From the NCBI GenBank assembly GCA_016932575.1, contig JAFGCO010000055.1, positions 310,001 through 374,000 on the forward strand: a stretch of 64,000 nt of DNA. Direction: 5' to 3'. Made by a program: the position numbers and the translations under genes. Below, piece by piece: positions 61,719-64,000 of the stretch. Every line of letters starts with the position of its first letter. Position 1 is the first letter of the stretch. The notes under the pieces were generated by a model. That model was not told the origin of the DNA and did no database searches. It was given only the letters and a program-made list of their open reading frames with translations. This DNA comes from a bacterium. Lineage in GTDB: Bacteria > Zhuqueibacterota > QNDG01 > JAFGCO01.

Positions 61719-62089
61719 ACAGCACCGTATTGAGTTGTGAAAAATATTGACATTCCATCGATAGTAATGAAATTCCTGGGGACTTTATGAATAGAAGTAT
61801 CAGAATCTTTCCCTTCCCGGAAGCTGTCAATGGATAAATTCGTTTTATTCATATGAAATGTATATCACCTTCGGGAAAGTGTGCCTTGAACTTTTCGAAA
61901 GGCTCGTATATAATTTGATGATCGCAAAACCAGGATAACTATTTTTCATCTTGTGGATGATTCCCTTTATTTATATATTTATAAATATTTATCAATGTCA
62001 TTGTAACCCTGAACATGGTTTTTTCGTCTATATATATAATCATGTCCAAATTCGATAAGTGAAAATAATTTTGAAAAACAGGGAGCACC
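61719..62089 (+). other. 371-base gap with a long leader upstream of the ABC transporter
   Basis: No gene is supported. The promoter at 61886-61914 would give a leader of about 170 AT-rich bases before the ATG at 62090. I recognise no riboswitch in it. Confidence 0.45.
61886..61914 (+). promoter_or_regulatory. Strong promoter upstream of the ABC transporter operon
   Basis: TTGAAC (61886-61891), a 17-base spacer and a perfect TATAAT (61909-61914) form the best -10 match seen. Transcription would start near 61921. Confidence 0.75.
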
Positions 62090-63016
62090 ATGCTTCAAAT
62101 TACAGATTTGACCAAACGCTTTAAAGATCTGACTGCGGTAGACCGCATTTCTTTTCAGGTTAATCCGGGAGAAATCTTTGGTTTTCTCGGGCCCAACGGG
62201 GCGGGCAAGACCACCACGATCAACTGTATCTGCGGGCTCTTAAAGCCGGATTCTGGCGCGATCACCATTGACGGTCAGGATGTTGTTGCCGGCGGGGACC
62301 AAGTGCGTAAAATGTTAGGTGTGGTACCCCAGGAAGTGGCCCTGTATGAAGAGTTCAATGCCATAGAGAACCTGCAATTCTGGGGCGGATTGTACGGATT
62401 GAAGCGCAGCCAGCTGAAATCACGTGTCGATACACTTTTAGAATTAACCGGGCTCAAAGACCGTGCAAAAGACGCAGTCAGCACTTATTCCGGCGGTATG
62501 AAGCGCCGGCTCAATATGGCCGCAGGCATGATTCACCAGCCCAAACTGCTTCTGCTGGATGAGCCCACTGTGGGCATCGATCCCCAGGCGCGGCACCAGA
62601 TGCTGGATACGGTCCGGCATGTGGCTGGGCAGGGCACCACGATTCTGTATACCACCCATTATATGGATGAAGCGGAAACGCTTTGCGACCGGATCGCCAT
62701 TATTGATCACGGACGCATTCTGGCCATGGGTATCCAGACGGAAATACAGCAGATTGTGGGAGAGAACCGGTTGCTGAAAGTCACGGGAGCTTTCGAGAAA
62801 TCGACAGCCGAATCCCTGCCGCAAAAAATGAAAGATCTGGTGCTGTTATCGATTCAGGAAAACGAGGTGTTGTACAGTCTGCCGATCAAGCAGACGACAG
62901 GCGCGTTTCTGGAAATTCTGATGAAATCCGGTTTTGAAATCGACCATCTTGCGATTAAAGAACCCAGTCTGGACTCGGTGTTTATTAAACTGACCGGAAG
63001 GGAGCTGAGGGATTGA
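62090..63016 (+). CDS. ABC transporter ATP-binding protein (ABC-2 exporter)
   Basis: The 308-residue ATPase has Walker A GPNGAGKTTT, the Q-loop region VPQEVALYEEF, a signature YSGGMKRRLNMA, Walker B LLLDEPTVGIDPQ and the switch His in TTHYMDEAE, then a C-terminal regulatory tail. It belongs to the DrrA/CcmA-like ABC-2 exporters. GGGAG precedes the ATG. It overlaps the start of the permease gene by four bases. Confidence 0.95.
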   Translation: MLQITDLTKRFKDLTAVDRISFQVNPGEIFGFLGPNGAGKTTTINCICGLLKPDSGAITIDGQDVVAGGDQVRKMLGVVPQEVALYEEFNAIENLQFWGGLYGLKRSQLKSRVDTLLELTGLKDRAKDAVSTYSGGMKRRLNMAAGMIHQPKLLLLDEPTVGIDPQARHQMLDTVRHVAGQGTTILYTTHYMDEAETLCDRIAIIDHGRILAMGIQTEIQQIVGENRLLKVTGAFEKSTAESLPQKMKDLVLLSIQENEVLYSLPIKQTTGAFLEILMKSGFEIDHLAIKEPSLDSVFIKLTGRELRD

Positions 63017-64000
63017 TCTGGAAATTGATTCAAAAAGACATCAGGCGGCGGATCAAACAGCCGGCCGGTTATTTAATTCTTGTGGCCATGCCTCTGTTGT
63101 TCGCTTTGCTGATCGGGCTGGTGTTTGGTCCCAAAGAATCCGGGGAATCGCTGATTCGGGTAAAAATGCTGATCGAAGACCGTGATGATTCTTTTGCCTC
63201 GCATTTTATTGCCAATGCGTTCGGAAATGAAGAATTGCAGAATATGTTCGATGTCTCAGTTGCGGACAGCGGGGCTGGACGGCCGCTTATGGATCAGGGA
63301 AGGGCCTCGGCCTTGTTGATTATCCCGCAGGGATTCGGGGATTCCCTTATTCATCAAAATAATGTGGCGCTCACGCTGATTAAAAATCCCAGTGAAGCTT
63401 TCGCTCCCAAAATTGCCGAAGAAACCATTCAGATTCTGGCCGAAGGCGGTGACCGGCTGGTGTCCATGGCCGAAGGTCCCTTAACGACCATTCGTCGCCG
63501 GCTGGATTCTGACACTGAGATCTCCGAACCGGAAATAGCCCTGATGGGAATTCAATTGTACCGCATGATCAGAAAGGTGGACAATATTCTGTTTCCGCCC
63601 CTGATCACAATAAATACTTCCACTTCCGACGATTCGGAAGAAGGCAGCGACCTGTCTTCTCTATATGCCTATATTCTCTGCGGCGTCCTGGTGATGGCCC
63701 TTCTGTTCAGCCTGGAAGTGTTGAGCCGCGATTTTTTTCTGGAACAGGAAAATCATACGCTGACCCGACAGCGTGTCGCTACAGGCATAGCCCGATTTGT
63801 TCTGGCGAAGATGGGCTTTGTTTATCTATCCGGACTGATTTCGTTTGTTCTGGTGTGGATGATCGCGATTCCGTTATTCGGCATTTCCCTTTCTCTGATT
63901 CAAGTCGGCCGAATGGCCCTGTTTTCTCTGGTGCTGATGGCCGGATTAAACGGTGTCATCACCATGATTTATGCACTGGCGAAAAACCGGAATCAGGGCC
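63013..64000 (+). CDS. ABC-2 type permease, 3' end beyond window
   Basis: An open frame starting with TTG (63013) runs to the edge for 329 codons. The protein has a basic N-terminus, a first membrane helix (about residues 17-36), a large extracytoplasmic loop (about 40-215) and then several helices (AYILCGVLVMALLFSLEVL, VYLSGLISFVLVWMIAIPLF, ALFSLVLMAGLNGVITMIY). This is the YhaP/NatB-like layout of an ABC-2 permease. It pairs with the ATPase gene upstream and its end is not in the window. Confidence 0.88.
   Translation, partial: MIWKLIQKDIRRRIKQPAGYLILVAMPLLFALLIGLVFGPKESGESLIRVKMLIEDRDDSFASHFIANAFGNEELQNMFDVSVADSGAGRPLMDQGRASALLIIPQGFGDSLIHQNNVALTLIKNPSEAFAPKIAEETIQILAEGGDRLVSMAEGPLTTIRRRLDSDTEISEPEIALMGIQLYRMIRKVDNILFPPLITINTSTSDDSEEGSDLSSLYAYILCGVLVMALLFSLEVLSRDFFLEQENHTLTRQRVATGIARFVLAKMGFVYLSGLISFVLVWMIAIPLFGISLSLIQVGRMALFSLVLMAGLNGVITMIYALAKNRNQG

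Overview
The window looks like chromosomal DNA from a Gram-negative (diderm) bacterium of the Fibrobacteres-Chlorobi-Bacteroidetes (FCB) side of the tree, perhaps one of its little-cultured lineages. This rests on (a) an LpxH-type lipid A enzyme, a TonB-dependent receptor and a CpaC secretin, which imply an outer membrane; (b) two large secreted proteins ending in the 'PNPFN' FlgD-like/type IX-secretion-type C-terminal domain; (c) an M28 glutaminyl-cyclase-like enzyme, SpoVG and the sulfhydrylation route to methionine. The phylum is an inference from gene content, not a computed placement. No plasmid, phage or insertion-sequence gene was found. Genes are packed in short operons, with frequent ATGA or TGATG overlaps and some TTG/GTG starts.

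Layout. 1-4.8 kb: a minus-strand operon of two secreted proteins, a GH13 alpha-amylase-family enzyme and a TIM-barrel-like protein cut by the window edge, behind a clean promoter. 5.1-11.4 kb: M28 cyclase/peptidase, prmA, pyrimidine nucleoside phosphorylase, then a class A penicillin-binding protein and lpxH on the minus strand. 11.7-21.8 kb: housekeeping block ispE-spoVG-tRNA-Gln-prs-rplY-pth-rpsF-ssb-rpsR-rplI-zinc ribbon-YbbR-tsaD-VWA protein. 22-23.5 kb: WHy-domain lipoprotein, YccF protein and a small TM1266/ACT-like protein. 23.6-36.4 kb: a sulfur and cofactor region: Rrf2 regulator, metY, cysK, metX, metW, larE, cysteine desulfurase, TonB receptor, nadA, mnmA, a 5'-truncated rhodanese, panB and a membrane protein. 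37.2-46.8 kb: a tad (Flp pilus) locus with two tiny pilin genes, one only 49 codons, ending in a DUF192-methyltransferase fusion. 46.8-54.7 kb: beta-helix protein, threonine synthase, an ApgM-type enzyme that may serve as homoserine kinase, an aminotransferase, and a two-CBM9 secreted protein. 54.7-64 kb: palindromic repeats, Tat-exported DUF362 protein, voltage-gated K+ channel, GNAT, MATE exporter, aldolase plus glycerate kinase, and an ABC-2 exporter cut by the right edge.

How the genes work together. The Rrf2 gene has a sigma70-like promoter followed by a perfect 14-bp palindrome, and it heads genes that make cysteine and methionine by sulfhydrylation (MetX, MetY, CysK, MetW). The same stretch carries a cysteine desulfurase and two ATP-dependent thiolating enzymes (LarE, MnmA) that both show a CxxC-plus-C signature, suggesting iron-sulfur-dependent sulfur transfer. 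The tad locus has pilins, pseudopilin-like proteins, secretin, ATPases and platform proteins, but no prepilin peptidase. Its last gene is a membrane methyltransferase fusion, the most unusual lead here. The DapA-family aldolase, coupled by overlapping codons to a 2-glycerate kinase, fits a branch in which keto-deoxy sugar acids are split to pyruvate and glyceraldehyde.
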